Origin: Planctomycetaceae bacterium
GTDB taxonomy: Bacteria > Planctomycetota > Planctomycetia > Pirellulales > Pirellulaceae
NCBI GenBank assembly: GCA_016795075.1
Contig: JAEUIP010000013.1
Coordinates: forward strand, 1-35,458
DNA length: 35,458 bases
Direction: 5' to 3'
Part shown: positions 9,180-17,718 of the stretch, piece by piece
Numbering within the stretch: position 1 is the stretch's first letter
How the letters are laid out: the number at the start of each line of letters is the position of its first letter
The notes under the pieces: generated by a model
Seen by the model: the letters and a program-made list of their open reading frames with translations, nothing else
The model's database searches: none
What the model was told of the DNA's origin: nothing
Translations under genes and position numbers: made by a program

Positions 9180-10634
9180 ATGGCCAAGCCTACCAATTTT
9201 TGCGGACGAACCCGACGCGAATTTATTTGGCAGTCAGGAGCCGGTTTTGCGGGTGCTGCCCTTGCCGGAATGATGGGGCCCAACTTGGCTCGCGGCGACG
9301 ACGACACCGGGGCGTCCAAGTTGGCCAACCCATTGGCGCCCAAAGAGCCTCATTTTCCCGGCAAAGCCAAAGCGGTGATCTTCCTGTATATGTACGGTGG
9401 ACCCAGCCACATCGACACGTTCGACTACAAACCAAATATGGTCGGCATGGATGGCAAGACCATTCAAGTGAAAACCTTTGGCCGTGGCGGGCACCGCAAC
9501 GAAGGGCGAATCGTCGAACCAAAATGGAAGTTCCACCAGTATGGGCAATGCGGCAAATGGGTCTCGGACCTGTTTCCCAATCTCGCAAATCATGTGGACG
9601 ACCTCGCGTTTATCCACAGCATGACCGCTGATTCGCCGATCCATGGTTCAGCGATGTTGCAAATGAACACTGGCAAGATTCAATCTGGCAGCCCATGTTT
9701 GGGGGCATGGGTCAACTACGGACTGGGGACCGTCAACGAAAACTTGCCGGGCTTCGTCGTCATGTTGGATCATTCGGGGGGGCCGATTTCTGGTCCAAAG
9801 AACTGGGCGACAGGTTACATGCCTGCGACCTATCAGGGAACGGTTGTCCGCAGCGAGGGTTCACCGATTCTGGATTTGCGCCGCCCGCTCGACATGAGTG
9901 ACGAGACGCAGCGAGATTTGATCGATACACTCCAGTACTACAATCATCAACACTTGTCGGCCAACGCGAACCATTCGGATTTGGCTGCGCGGATTGCCAG
10001 TTACGAATTGGCGTATCGCATGCAAAGCACCGCGCCCGAAGCCGTCGATATTGAGGACGAATCGGAAGAAACTCACCGACTCTATGGTTTGGATCGTCAA
10101 ACGACTCGGTACTTCGGACGGCAGTGCTTGATGGCACGACGCCTCGTCGAGCGTGGCGTGCGGTTCATCCAGATCTATTCGGGGGGAGCCCATAACGATT
10201 CGAATTGGGACGCGCACGGCGACTTGGTTGCGAATCATACGTTGCACGCCGGAGCGACGGACCTGCCCATTGCCGGTTTGCTGAAAGACCTCAAGCAACG
10301 AGGTCTGTTGGAATCGACCTTGATTGTCTGGGGTGGCGAGTTTGGTCGGCAACCAACGGCCGAGTACGCCGAAGGAACCGGCCGCGACCACAACGCATAC
10401 GGATTCACCATGTGGATGGCGGGCGGAGGAATCAAGGGCGGCGTTTCGGTGGGGACAACCGACGAACTGGGCGCAGCGGCCGTCGAGAACCGCTTCCACG
10501 TCAAACATATTCACGGGACGATCTTGCATCAAATGGGCTTGGATCCAAATCGACTCAGTTATTTCTACAACGGCCTAGACCAAAAACTTGTGGGTGTTGA
10601 AGGTGTCGAACCCATCCATCAGCTGATCGGTTAA
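9180..10634 (+). CDS. DUF1501 family Tat-exported protein
   Basis: A 484-residue member of the DUF1501 family, related to the alkaline phosphatase/sulfatase superfamily and very abundant in planctomycetes; its biochemical role is unknown. The N terminus has a twin-arginine signal (RRREFIW-like TRREFIWQSGAG, residues about 11-22) followed by a hydrophobic Ala/Gly stretch ending before the mature part. Family landmarks visible: FLYMYGGPSHIDTFDYKP, a MTADSPIHGSA-type segment, CLMARRLVERGVRFIQIYSGG, LLESTLIVWGGEFGRQP and GRDHNAYGFTMWMAGGGIKGG. The start is supported by GAGGAG about 10 bases upstream. DUF1501 genes are usually paired with a PSCyt1/DUF1549-DUF1553 cytochrome gene; none is adjacent here. 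coaX follows 3 bases after the stop. Confidence 0.93.
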   Translation: MAKPTNFCGRTRREFIWQSGAGFAGAALAGMMGPNLARGDDDTGASKLANPLAPKEPHFPGKAKAVIFLYMYGGPSHIDTFDYKPNMVGMDGKTIQVKTFGRGGHRNEGRIVEPKWKFHQYGQCGKWVSDLFPNLANHVDDLAFIHSMTADSPIHGSAMLQMNTGKIQSGSPCLGAWVNYGLGTVNENLPGFVVMLDHSGGPISGPKNWATGYMPATYQGTVVRSEGSPILDLRRPLDMSDETQRDLIDTLQYYNHQHLSANANHSDLAARIASYELAYRMQSTAPEAVDIEDESEETHRLYGLDRQTTRYFGRQCLMARRLVERGVRFIQIYSGGAHNDSNWDAHGDLVANHTLHAGATDLPIAGLLKDLKQRGLLESTLIVWGGEFGRQPTAEYAEGTGRDHNAYGFTMWMAGGGIKGGVSVGTTDELGAAAVENRFHVKHIHGTILHQMGLDPNRLSYFYNGLDQKLVGVEGVEPIHQLIG

Positions 10635-10637
10635 GTT

Positions 10638-11555
10638 GTGCGCATCGCGGTGGATGTTGGGAACAGTCATCTGAGCTTTTCCACTCGGACCAGCGGTGGC
10701 TTGTCTACGGTCTCCGTTGCCTGGTCGGCCAATGCTCGCACGTTTCATTTGGGCGATACAGACTCGCCCCTTGATCTTGGAGCGTACTTGCAGCAATCGC
10801 TCTTCGCGAGCATTCACGCCGTGAAGCCAACTCTGTCTGACGGGCAAACGGGCGATCCATGTTCGTGGTGGATTTCCAGTGTGAATCCACCGGCAACCGA
10901 ACAGCTGCGGTTCGTCCTGCAACAGTTACGGCCGGAAGATGCGGTTTTCGAAATCAATCAAAGCATGATCCCTTTGGACGATGATCTGGAAAATCGCCAC
11001 AAGACGGGTGTGGATCGCCTGTTGGCGGCCTGGTTTGCCTCTCGATATGGGGAGACGAAGCAAACGGCGACCGAGCCTTCAGCTCGAGGCGTGATTGTGG
11101 TGGACGCTGGGTCGGCCGTCACGGTGGACTGGGTCGATGGGGCAGGCGTGTTTCGCGGCGGCATGATTTACCCAGGATTTCGGCTGGCGGCCAATTCGCT
11201 CCATCGAGATACGGCGGCTCTGCCTTTGCTAACGGAGTTCAAGTGCACGACTCCCCCGACGGCGGCGGGGCGCGCCACCGCGCCGGCGATCGAAGCGGGC
11301 TTGTTTTGGAGTCAATGGGGCGGTTTGTGCGGGGCCGTAGAAGCACTGCAGCGACATGCGTGCCAGAGCGAGTTAACCGTTGGTTCGGACGCGGAACATT
11401 TCGGTCAACCGCGAGTGATCGTAACGGGCGGCGGCATTCGGGCTTTTGAATCTTTGTTACCGTCGCATTGGCACTGGGAACCGCAGTTGCTACCCCAAGC
11501 GATTCTAAAATTGGCGGACGAAATGCGATCGGAGGCGTTGAATGGAAGGGGGTAA
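10638..11555 (+). CDS. coaX: Type III pantothenate kinase
   Basis: First step of coenzyme A synthesis: ATP-dependent phosphorylation of pantothenate, in the cytoplasm, by the ASKHA-fold enzyme that is not inhibited by CoA. Motifs: the phosphate-1 loop DVGNSH (residues 6-11), TGVDRL (about 123-128), the phosphate-2 loop VDAGSAVTVDWVD (about 155-167) and GGMIYPGF (about 173-180). At 305 residues it is slightly longer than the usual 250-260, with extra sequence in the N-terminal third. The start is a GTG 3 bases after the DUF1501 stop, with only a weak upstream GATCGG. The 3' end overlaps the next gene by 14 bases, indicating translational coupling with the MnmE-like GTPase. Confidence 0.93.
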   Translation: MRIAVDVGNSHLSFSTRTSGGLSTVSVAWSANARTFHLGDTDSPLDLGAYLQQSLFASIHAVKPTLSDGQTGDPCSWWISSVNPPATEQLRFVLQQLRPEDAVFEINQSMIPLDDDLENRHKTGVDRLLAAWFASRYGETKQTATEPSARGVIVVDAGSAVTVDWVDGAGVFRGGMIYPGFRLAANSLHRDTAALPLLTEFKCTTPPTAAGRATAPAIEAGLFWSQWGGLCGAVEALQRHACQSELTVGSDAEHFGQPRVIVTGGGIRAFESLLPSHWHWEPQLLPQAILKLADEMRSEALNGRG

Positions 11556-12897
11556 CCAGCCAGGGACCGAACCATCGCTATCCACGGTTTGTCGGTTGAC
11601 CGGCCCGCAACCGTCCGCGATCGCCGTTTTTGAACTGCATGGTCCACGGGCCTTCGAAGTTGCCGCGACACATCTGTGGTTAAGGAACCAACAGCCGTTG
11701 TCGCAGCAACCGATGTCAAAGATCGCTTTTGGTTATTGGAAACATCAGGCAAGTCTTTTGGATCCTAACGAAGCGATAGCCACCGAAGACGTTGTGTTTT
11801 GCCGCACCGGCCCCGCTTCCGCAGAACTACATACCCATGGCAGTGCGGCCATTGCCAATTCGATCTTGTCGGCGTTTCGCAGCAGTGGAGTCGTGGTTGT
11901 CAATCCAAATGAGAGCCCCTCCGCGAATTCCGAGGCACGTAGCCTGCCTTTACCAATGATCATGCAGTTCTTGGAACCCGAATGGTGGGAGCCGTCGGTG
12001 GGAAGGGTAACGCCGGAGCGGTGGGAACGCTTGTGCAATCGTTTGGCGGCTGCAGAATTCCCGACGCATGACTTGTGCCGGTTGCAAAGTCGGGCCTACG
12101 AACGGTTGGCTTGCGCTCGCGGCGGGGAGGTCGGCCGCCTATTGTGGGCTCAGTTGCGGGGCGCTTGGCTGCTGCGGCTGGAATCAATCGCGGAAAAAGT
12201 CGACACGAGATCCGAAGATGCCTTGTCGGACTTGGACGCGTTGCTTGCCACTTGGTCATGGGGACAATTCTTGGGTCGCGATGTCCAAGTTCTGGTAACC
12301 GGCGCACCCAATGTCGGCAAAAGCAGTCTGATCAATGCCTTGTTGGGCTATCAGCGGAATGTCGTTTCGGATCGACCCGGGACGACTCGCGACTTGGTGG
12401 GACAAGCCACGGCGATGGCAGGTTGGCAGGTTCGGCTGGTCGATTCGGCGGGATTGCGGCCCAGTGAAGATGACTTGGAAGCGCAGGGCATTCAGCTTGC
12501 CACGGCCGCTGCACAGCAAGCCGACGTGGTTGTGGTCGTTCGATCGGTCGACGTTCCGGGCTCAACCAGCCTGCTACTGCCGGAAAACGTGCCCGTGATT
12601 TCGGTTGTGAACAAAATCGACTTGCTCGATGGGCCCATCGCAAATTTAGCTGGCCAATTGGAGCTTGGGGACAGTCACGCCGTCTCGACCAAAACCGGCC
12701 AAGGACTCCAGGAATTAGTCCAACGGATTGTGAGCACGGCAGTACCGCAGGCGACCCGATCCGAGACATCCGAGAGCAGCGTCAGGCCTGCGGTCGTCTT
12801 TGCCGCCGAACTCGGGCAGATCTTAAGAGATTGGCGCGCGCGACTTTCCAAGGACGCCTCCGAAAAAACGTCCGCCGGCGCGGACACCGATGGCTGA
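11542..12897 (+). CDS. Divergent MnmE/TrmE-like GTPase
   Basis: A 451-residue protein with MnmE domain order: an N-terminal folate-binding-like domain, a helical segment, an inserted G domain and a short C-terminal helical part. The GTPase motifs are intact: G1 GAPNVGKSS (about 254-262), the switch region DRPGTTRD, G3 DSAGLR (about 300-305, usually DTAG) and G4 NKIDLL (about 357-362). The N-terminal domain keeps echoes of MnmE (AVFELHGP; EDVV...ELHTHGSAA), but the conserved GEFTxRAFLNGKLDL segment is missing, and the C terminus ends in a charged tail without the C-[IVL]-G-K motif whose cysteine is needed for the tRNA uridine-34 modification. It is therefore more likely a paralogue than the working MnmE. 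GGAGG 6 bases upstream supports the start, which lies inside the coaX end. Confidence 0.8.
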   Translation: MEGGNQPGTEPSLSTVCRLTGPQPSAIAVFELHGPRAFEVAATHLWLRNQQPLSQQPMSKIAFGYWKHQASLLDPNEAIATEDVVFCRTGPASAELHTHGSAAIANSILSAFRSSGVVVVNPNESPSANSEARSLPLPMIMQFLEPEWWEPSVGRVTPERWERLCNRLAAAEFPTHDLCRLQSRAYERLACARGGEVGRLLWAQLRGAWLLRLESIAEKVDTRSEDALSDLDALLATWSWGQFLGRDVQVLVTGAPNVGKSSLINALLGYQRNVVSDRPGTTRDLVGQATAMAGWQVRLVDSAGLRPSEDDLEAQGIQLATAAAQQADVVVVVRSVDVPGSTSLLLPENVPVISVVNKIDLLDGPIANLAGQLELGDSHAVSTKTGQGLQELVQRIVSTAVPQATRSETSESSVRPAVVFAAELGQILRDWRARLSKDASEKTSAGADTDG

Positions 12898-12954
12898 GCG
12901 ATCAATGGCTAGAGGATTTAGGGGCGAGAGGAAATTGGTGCGAAAGAGTTGGCG

Positions 12955-13704
12955 ATGCCCAAAGTAAATATCCGACCGCTCATCGAAGTGGCCGTTGCGG
13001 ATCTCGACGACGCGATCGTTGCCGAACAATGTGGTGCGGACCGGTTGGAGTTGAACAGTGGCATGCCTCTTGGGGGCCTGACGCCTTCCATCGGACTCGT
13101 TCAAGAAGTCGTCGCTGCGGTCCGAATTCCCGTCGTCGTGATGGTTCGCCCGCGCCCCGGCGGGTTTTGTTACTCTGCCCGGCAACACCAAACCGCCTTG
13201 CGCGATGCTGAAGCGATCTTGTCGGCTGGAGCTGCCGGAATCGTGTGGGGCGCATTGAATGCCAATCGAGATATCGATCAACCAAAAGTCGTTGACATGA
13301 TATCATTGGTCGACAACAAAGAACTCGTCTTTCACCGTGCCATTGATCTCGCGCGGGATTGGCGCGCGTCCCTGGAAGCATTGGTGGATTTGCGTGTGGA
13401 TCGCATTTTAAGTTCCGGACAACAATCCTCAGCAATCCAAGGTGTGGACTGCTTGAAGGCCATGGTTCAGGCATTCGACCGTCGCATGGAATTGATCGTG
13501 GGCGGCGGCGTGCGAGTTGCGACGATTCCCATGTTGTACGCCGCTGGTCTGAGACAATTTCACGGCACATTTTCGCAGGCGGTAGACGACCCTGGCTATG
13601 AAAATGCAAGGTTCCGATTTGCCGAGAATGACCAGCTGCGCTGCATCGATACCGCCGAGCTACGGTCGGCTAGAACGTGCCTGGATCACCTTTCTTCGGA
13701 ATAA
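12955..13704 (+). CDS. cutC: CutC family protein
   Basis: A TIM-barrel protein of the CutC family, originally linked to copper tolerance in E. coli; the enzymatic role is unsettled. Recognised from IEVAVADLDDAIVAEQCGADRLELNS near the N terminus (in pieces: EVAVADL, CGADRLEL), GGLTPSIGL, VMVRPRPGGFCYS, GAAGIVWGALN, VFHRAIDLA, RILSSGQQSS, and the C-terminal IVGGGVRV and FHGTFSQ. At 249 residues it matches the family. I take the ATG at 12955, with AAAGAG 7 bases upstream; a TTG at 12949 would add two residues. It lies 57 bases after the GTPase gene, so it is probably the last gene of a DUF1501-coaX-GTPase-cutC unit, closed by the hairpin at 13867-13900. Confidence 0.92.
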   Translation: MPKVNIRPLIEVAVADLDDAIVAEQCGADRLELNSGMPLGGLTPSIGLVQEVVAAVRIPVVVMVRPRPGGFCYSARQHQTALRDAEAILSAGAAGIVWGALNANRDIDQPKVVDMISLVDNKELVFHRAIDLARDWRASLEALVDLRVDRILSSGQQSSAIQGVDCLKAMVQAFDRRMELIVGGGVRVATIPMLYAAGLRQFHGTFSQAVDDPGYENARFRFAENDQLRCIDTAELRSARTCLDHLSSE

Positions 13705-13706
13705 AC

Positions 13707-13721
13707 GGTACACGCTGTACC
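13707..13721. other. Short perfect hairpin just after cutC
   Basis: GGTACA-CGC-TGTACC, a 6-bp perfect stem with a 3-base loop, begins 2 bases after the cutC stop codon. There is no T-run, so it is not an intrinsic terminator; it could protect the mRNA 3' end or bind a protein. Function unknown. Confidence 0.4.
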
Positions 13722-13762
13722 AACCCGTGTTAATTTGTAGCGGTTGGAGGAATAGAGCCGCG

Positions 13763-13804
13763 ATGAAAGAATCGAATCAGGTCGAGACGATCGCCAGCCG
13801 ATAA
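13763..13804 (+). CDS. Possible 13-residue small ORF
   Basis: The ATG at 13763 is preceded by GGAGG (13746-13750, 12 bases between) and opens MKESNQVETIASR followed by TAA. The Shine-Dalgarno is strong but the spacing is long. It lies between cutC and the downstream terminator, so it would be on the cutC transcript. Nothing else supports translation. Confidence 0.2.
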   Translation: MKESNQVETIASR

Positions 13805-13866
13805 ACACCAAAGGCTGTGGGTCTCCGAAATTTGGACTCGATCCAAAAATCGGGCAGCCAAAAACC

Positions 13867-13909
13867 GAAGGGTTCCTGTTGCGGCGAGCAGGGACCCTTC
13901 ACTTTTTTT
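13867..13909. terminator. Terminator between cutC and sulfatase gene
   Basis: A 12-bp stem (13867-13878 with 13889-13900, including one T-G wobble) and a 10-base loop are followed by a T7 run at 13903-13909 on the plus strand. On the minus strand a shorter T5 run follows the stem. The two flanking genes converge, so it may serve both. Confidence 0.85.
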
Positions 13910-14001
13910 ACGGCACAATTAAAGCAAATTCGTGTCGAGCATCTTCGTGCACCGCCAATTCGTGTGCTGCCAAGTTGAAACCATTCGCATAAGCGGCGTA
14001 T

Positions 14002-16290
14002 TTAAAGCAAGTCGATGCGCGCGGTAGCAACGGTCGAGTCGTAAACGCCATTGGTTTGATAACCGCGAGCCGTCACGATGATTCTTCGAATTCGTCCATC
14101 TGGCGGTAGTGTATAGCTCCAGGTCGCGTAGGTTGGGTCCCCCGGAAAAGTCATGTCGGTCTGAATGAACTGATAGCCCATTTGCCAAGTTCGTCCGTCG
14201 AAATATTGACCGGAATCGATGTCACGGATCACCAGTCGTACTTCGCGAATTGACGCATCGCCCTTGGTCCAGCCTCCAAGTTCGAGCGGTGAAAGTCGTC
14301 CGGCAACGGATTGCGGCGAGACCGGTTTGGTGATGGAGGTTCCAACGGAGCTTGTTTCGACGCGCAAATTGCGCCGAAAAATATCTGTCTGGAATTGTCC
14401 GGTTCGATCATAAATCCGAGCGGTGACGTCGATGCGATACTCGGAATTTCCGCCGGGTGTGAAGTCGTAGCTCCACGCGGTCAAGTTGGTGTTGGGGGCC
14501 TGCAGAGCAGCTCGAACTTGGAAAAATTGATTTTGCCAAGTAAAACCATTAAAGTACTGCAGCCCGTTTGACCCGCTTGTCTGACCTTGATTTTGACGCG
14601 TGATTACCAACCGAACTTCCGAAACACCGTGAATTGCCTCGGCGTATCCTTTCAAGCGAACTCGTTTGAAGGACAATTCACCGTCAAAACCAGGCGAGGA
14701 AATCGTTCCACCGAATCGAAACGGATCGGACCGGAACTCGATCAGCAATCGCTCGAACAGATTTTTTTCGCCTGAAGATAAATCTGAGATTCGGTTTTGT
14801 CGCTCTAGCGGATCAAGCAGATGGTCGTAATATTCGGTGCTACCATCCGCCCAGCGAGTGTAGCGTTGATCATGAAATCGTATGGATTGAAACACGCCTT
14901 CGATGTTCTGAAACGCGTGCCCGAGCTTCTGATAGTGCTCGGTCAAAATTCCGGCCGGTCTCCAGGTTGCTGCTTGCGGAACACCCGTGGCGGCCCATAG
15001 CCCGCTAAACGACATGCCATCACTCACGATATTGGAAGCTTGACAAAGCTCCAAAATGGTCGGCATGACATCGACATGCGACAGCAAGTGCGATCGTTCG
15101 ACGCCCCGAGCGACCCCCACCCCGGGGCCCCAAACCACCATCGGAACCTGGGTGGCCAGATCGTAAGGCACTTGTTTTCCCATATGACGCTGCTGGCCCA
15201 GCATGTATCCATTATCCGAAGTGAAAATAATCAACGTGTTTTGGGCCAATCCACTTTCGTTGAGATACGAGCGCATCAAGCCCAACATCTCATCCACCGA
15301 CTTCATCGCCAACATTCGTTCACGATATTCTTGATCTGCTTGGGCGATCTGCTCCGCACCGAGTAGCGGTAGATTGGCGATGGCGCCCGGTTTGCCTGTC
15401 AAGTTGGCCAAGTTGAAATCCGACCGCCACGGTTGTCGCATGTTCGGCCACCATGATTCGTACCGTTGATCCAACATGGATCCGGTGGTCGGTTTGTGGG
15501 GACCATAAGGCGCCAAATACATCAGAAACGGCTGTTGAGGATTACTAGCCACATGTTGGTCGATCAACTGGATCGAATCGATAAACTCAAGGTTGGTGCG
15601 ATACTTCGATTGCAAATGGGGATGGTAGCGGGTCGGATAGTCCGCCAAGTTCAAGTTCGCAGATTCGGCAATTGCTTCTTCGTAGACACCATTGCGCCGA
15701 CTTCGGTAGCGTCGAAAGTTATAGTACTGACCACTTAGGCTTGCGTAGAAGTCATCCCAACCAATGGGGCGCAATTCTTGCCACGATTGATTGGCCTGTG
15801 GACTAAAGTCGCCGTGCAAGTACTTGCCAACCATCATGGTTCGATAACCAGCCTGTTTGGCCAGATTCGCAAATTCGAGGTTTCGCCAATCGATTCGAGG
15901 TGCGCTGGGTTGAACGCTTGAAGGTCGTCCCATGTATTTGCCAAAACCACCCGGAAATCCATTGCTGACGACTTCGCTTGGTAAGTGAGAACGGACCCCA
16001 TGGTCGAACAAGTATCGTCCCGTAAGCAGGCTGGCTCGAGACGGGCCACATAACGGCGACGTCACGTGACAGTTCGTAAATCGAACGCCATCATTGGCCA
16101 ATTGCTGCAGGTTTGGCAGGAGACCGCTTTGTCGACCATTCTCAAACAAAAAGACATCGAGGTCATCGACGTTAATCAAAATAATGTTCGGACGTTGCCC
16201 CGACTGCCCAAACCCGCTAGACGGGAATGCTAGCCAGCACCAACAGGCCAACAAATACAGAATGGGTCGGAGCCGCGCGAAGGAGTACAT
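14002..16290 (-). CDS. Secreted sulfatase with two C-terminal beta-type repeats
   Basis: A 762-residue exported sulfatase of the arylsulfatase A/S1 type, which uses formylglycine to hydrolyse sulfate esters, probably of algal or animal polysaccharides. An N-terminal hydrophobic signal segment (about residues 8-28) is followed by RPNIILINVDDLD (metal-binding Asp pair). The motif C81-G-P-S-R-A-S-L-L-T-G-R supplies the cysteine converted to formylglycine. Further landmarks are APYGPHKP and IIFTSDNGYMLGQQRHMGK, closest in style to N-acetylglucosamine-6-sulfatases and iduronate-2-sulfatases. After about residue 530 come two related modules of about 100 residues (EVRLVI...QYFNGFTWQ...WSYDFTPGG...VTARIYD and EVRLVI...QYFDGRTWQ...WSYTLPPDG...VTARGYQ), Ig-like in appearance and perhaps binding or anchoring. 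The ATG at 16290 begins the signal peptide; no clear SD. Confidence 0.9.
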   Translation of the reverse strand: MYSFARLRPILYLLACWCWLAFPSSGFGQSGQRPNIILINVDDLDVFLFENGRQSGLLPNLQQLANDGVRFTNCHVTSPLCGPSRASLLTGRYLFDHGVRSHLPSEVVSNGFPGGFGKYMGRPSSVQPSAPRIDWRNLEFANLAKQAGYRTMMVGKYLHGDFSPQANQSWQELRPIGWDDFYASLSGQYYNFRRYRSRRNGVYEEAIAESANLNLADYPTRYHPHLQSKYRTNLEFIDSIQLIDQHVASNPQQPFLMYLAPYGPHKPTTGSMLDQRYESWWPNMRQPWRSDFNLANLTGKPGAIANLPLLGAEQIAQADQEYRERMLAMKSVDEMLGLMRSYLNESGLAQNTLIIFTSDNGYMLGQQRHMGKQVPYDLATQVPMVVWGPGVGVARGVERSHLLSHVDVMPTILELCQASNIVSDGMSFSGLWAATGVPQAATWRPAGILTEHYQKLGHAFQNIEGVFQSIRFHDQRYTRWADGSTEYYDHLLDPLERQNRISDLSSGEKNLFERLLIEFRSDPFRFGGTISSPGFDGELSFKRVRLKGYAEAIHGVSEVRLVITRQNQGQTSGSNGLQYFNGFTWQNQFFQVRAALQAPNTNLTAWSYDFTPGGNSEYRIDVTARIYDRTGQFQTDIFRRNLRVETSSVGTSITKPVSPQSVAGRLSPLELGGWTKGDASIREVRLVIRDIDSGQYFDGRTWQMGYQFIQTDMTFPGDPTYATWSYTLPPDGRIRRIIVTARGYQTNGVYDSTVATARIDLL

Positions 16291-16347
16291 AGAAACCCAA
16301 GGACAACAGGAATGGACTGCCAAGCAAACGGGATGCCGCGCAGCCAA

Positions 16348-16730
16348 CCGAGGGTCGCGCGATGCCTTACTCTAATTGCCCAAATTCACATCGGCAAGAT
16401 TTAGCGATCCGATGATCGGAATGCCGGGGGATTTTGCTGCAAGTTTATGAAGCAAAAGCGGGCTCTGCAGGCAATTTCAATCCTCGGAGCTGCGGTTCAG
16501 GCGAGATTCGGAATGGAACGCGTGTTTGGGCGTGAAAACTCGAAAGGATTTCGAAATGGCCGATGGAGCGCAGCGTCATTCGGAACGTCTAAATGAGGGA
16601 GCGAAGTTGCGAAATGGGTCATCACGGAAGACTGGCGTTCGCTTTTCGGTCGAATTCTGGTTTGGACCGGAGGCGAGTTTGTCGGGTTTTGGGGACGTGA
16701 TCCCCGATCCGGACAAACGACCAATAACGA
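16348..16730. other. Intergenic region without recognised features
   Basis: About 380 bases (440 counting from the chosen sulfatase start) separate the sulfatase gene start from the end of the helical-repeat gene; both are on the minus strand. It should hold the sulfatase promoter, but no convincing -35/-10 pair was found. Short open frames here have no ribosome-binding site and no family resemblance. Confidence 0.4.
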
Positions 16731-17672
16731 CTAATCTTGCTTAGGCAACTCAAGGGGTGGATCTTGTTTTGGTGGATTCTCCACCGGTGGATCTTGCTTC
16801 GGCGGATTCTCCACTGGTGGATCTTGCTTCGGCGGATTCTCGACCGGTGGTTCTTGTTTGGTGGGATCTTGGGTCGGCGGGTTCTCAACTGGAGGGTCTT
16901 GCTTGCCTGGCACCGGCGGCAATGAATCCAGGTTCAGCATTTGATTCAGGTCGAGGCTGGGGTTCGATAGATCGAAATTTGGAGCCGTGCCGCTATCCGA
17001 GGGTTTCCAGGTTGCAAATTTCTCCTGAAACGCTCGGACCGCTGGATCTTGGCAACGCTGCACCCCATCTTTGGCGAACCGTTCGATCGGATGGTTTTCT
17101 AGTGCCGCCAGTTCTTTGTAGAGTGGCAAAGCGGATTCAAAGTCGCCCAAGGCCTCGTGAGCGAACGCCAACGCGTATTTTGCCTGCTGCTTGACCAAAT
17201 CCGTCGCATGTGGATAGTCCACAACTTGCTTGAATCGATCGATCGAGGCTTTGATTTCTTCCTTCGCCTTTACCGGATCACGGACCATCTTGTCCAAAGC
17301 TGCGTTTAACTCTGCCATCCCAGCCAAATTAGTTGCGACGGCTCCGACCAAAGTTCCCCGCGCCGAATCCGCCGTGCCCTGCAAGTTGGTCGCATTCTGG
17401 GCTCCCGCCGCAACGTTCAGCGAATCCCATTGGTTGCTCACCAATGATTCTTGGCGACTCACGTAAAACGCCCAACCAGCCGCCGCCAAAACCACCACCA
17501 AAATCGCCGTTACAACAGGCGGGCCATACTCTTTGACAATTTTCTCAACGTTGGATTCGACCGTCTCTTCTAACGAAACTCCGGGCGCTCCAGGTTGGAT
17601 CGTGTTGACCACTCGAGAAGGAGCGGGATGAGTTGGGTCAGGTGAGGTTGTTTTGGGTTTATTGGTCGACAC
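16731..17672 (-). CDS. Membrane-anchored helical-repeat (TPR-like) protein with Pro-rich repeat tail
   Basis: A 313-residue protein. It has a cytoplasmic N-terminal 50 residues, one transmembrane helix (about 52-72, VVTAILVVVLAAAGWAFYVS) and a TPR-like helical region (about 75-225; the pair KYALAFAHEALGDFESALPLYKEL is typical). Residues about 255-313 are nearly perfect decapeptide repeats PPVENPPKQD. The topology and the helix-TPR arrangement resemble YfgM/BamD-associated tetratricopeptide proteins, with the domain outside the cytoplasm. The start is GTG, with a GCGAG upstream. It lies 183 bases after rpoZ in the same direction and may be co-transcribed. The role is not known; involvement in envelope assembly is inference. 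Confidence 0.68.
   Translation of the reverse strand: MSTNKPKTTSPDPTHPAPSRVVNTIQPGAPGVSLEETVESNVEKIVKEYGPPVVTAILVVVLAAAGWAFYVSRQESLVSNQWDSLNVAAGAQNATNLQGTADSARGTLVGAVATNLAGMAELNAALDKMVRDPVKAKEEIKASIDRFKQVVDYPHATDLVKQQAKYALAFAHEALGDFESALPLYKELAALENHPIERFAKDGVQRCQDPAVRAFQEKFATWKPSDSGTAPNFDLSNPSLDLNQMLNLDSLPPVPGKQDPPVENPPTQDPTKQEPPVENPPKQDPPVENPPKQDPPVENPPKQDPPLELPKQD
16757..16891. repeat. 30-bp coding tandem repeats
   Basis: Three 30-bp units (16757-16786, 16787-16816, 16817-16846), nearly identical, then a degenerate 45-bp unit to 16891. They encode the PPVENPPKQD tail of the helical-repeat protein. The near identity at DNA level suggests recent expansion by slippage. Confidence 0.85.
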
Positions 17673-17718
17673 CGAGAATTCTCGCTTTTTGAGATGTCCA
17701 TGCAGAGTGCAGGTGCAA

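Noticed and set aside
16526..16744. A 72-codon plus-strand frame in the sulfatase to helical-repeat spacer
   Set aside because: No Shine-Dalgarno, no recognisable protein, and it overlaps the end of the neighbouring gene.
16757..16891. 30-bp direct repeats resembling a small CRISPR array
   Set aside because: The units are contiguous without spacers and encode an in-frame decapeptide repeat.
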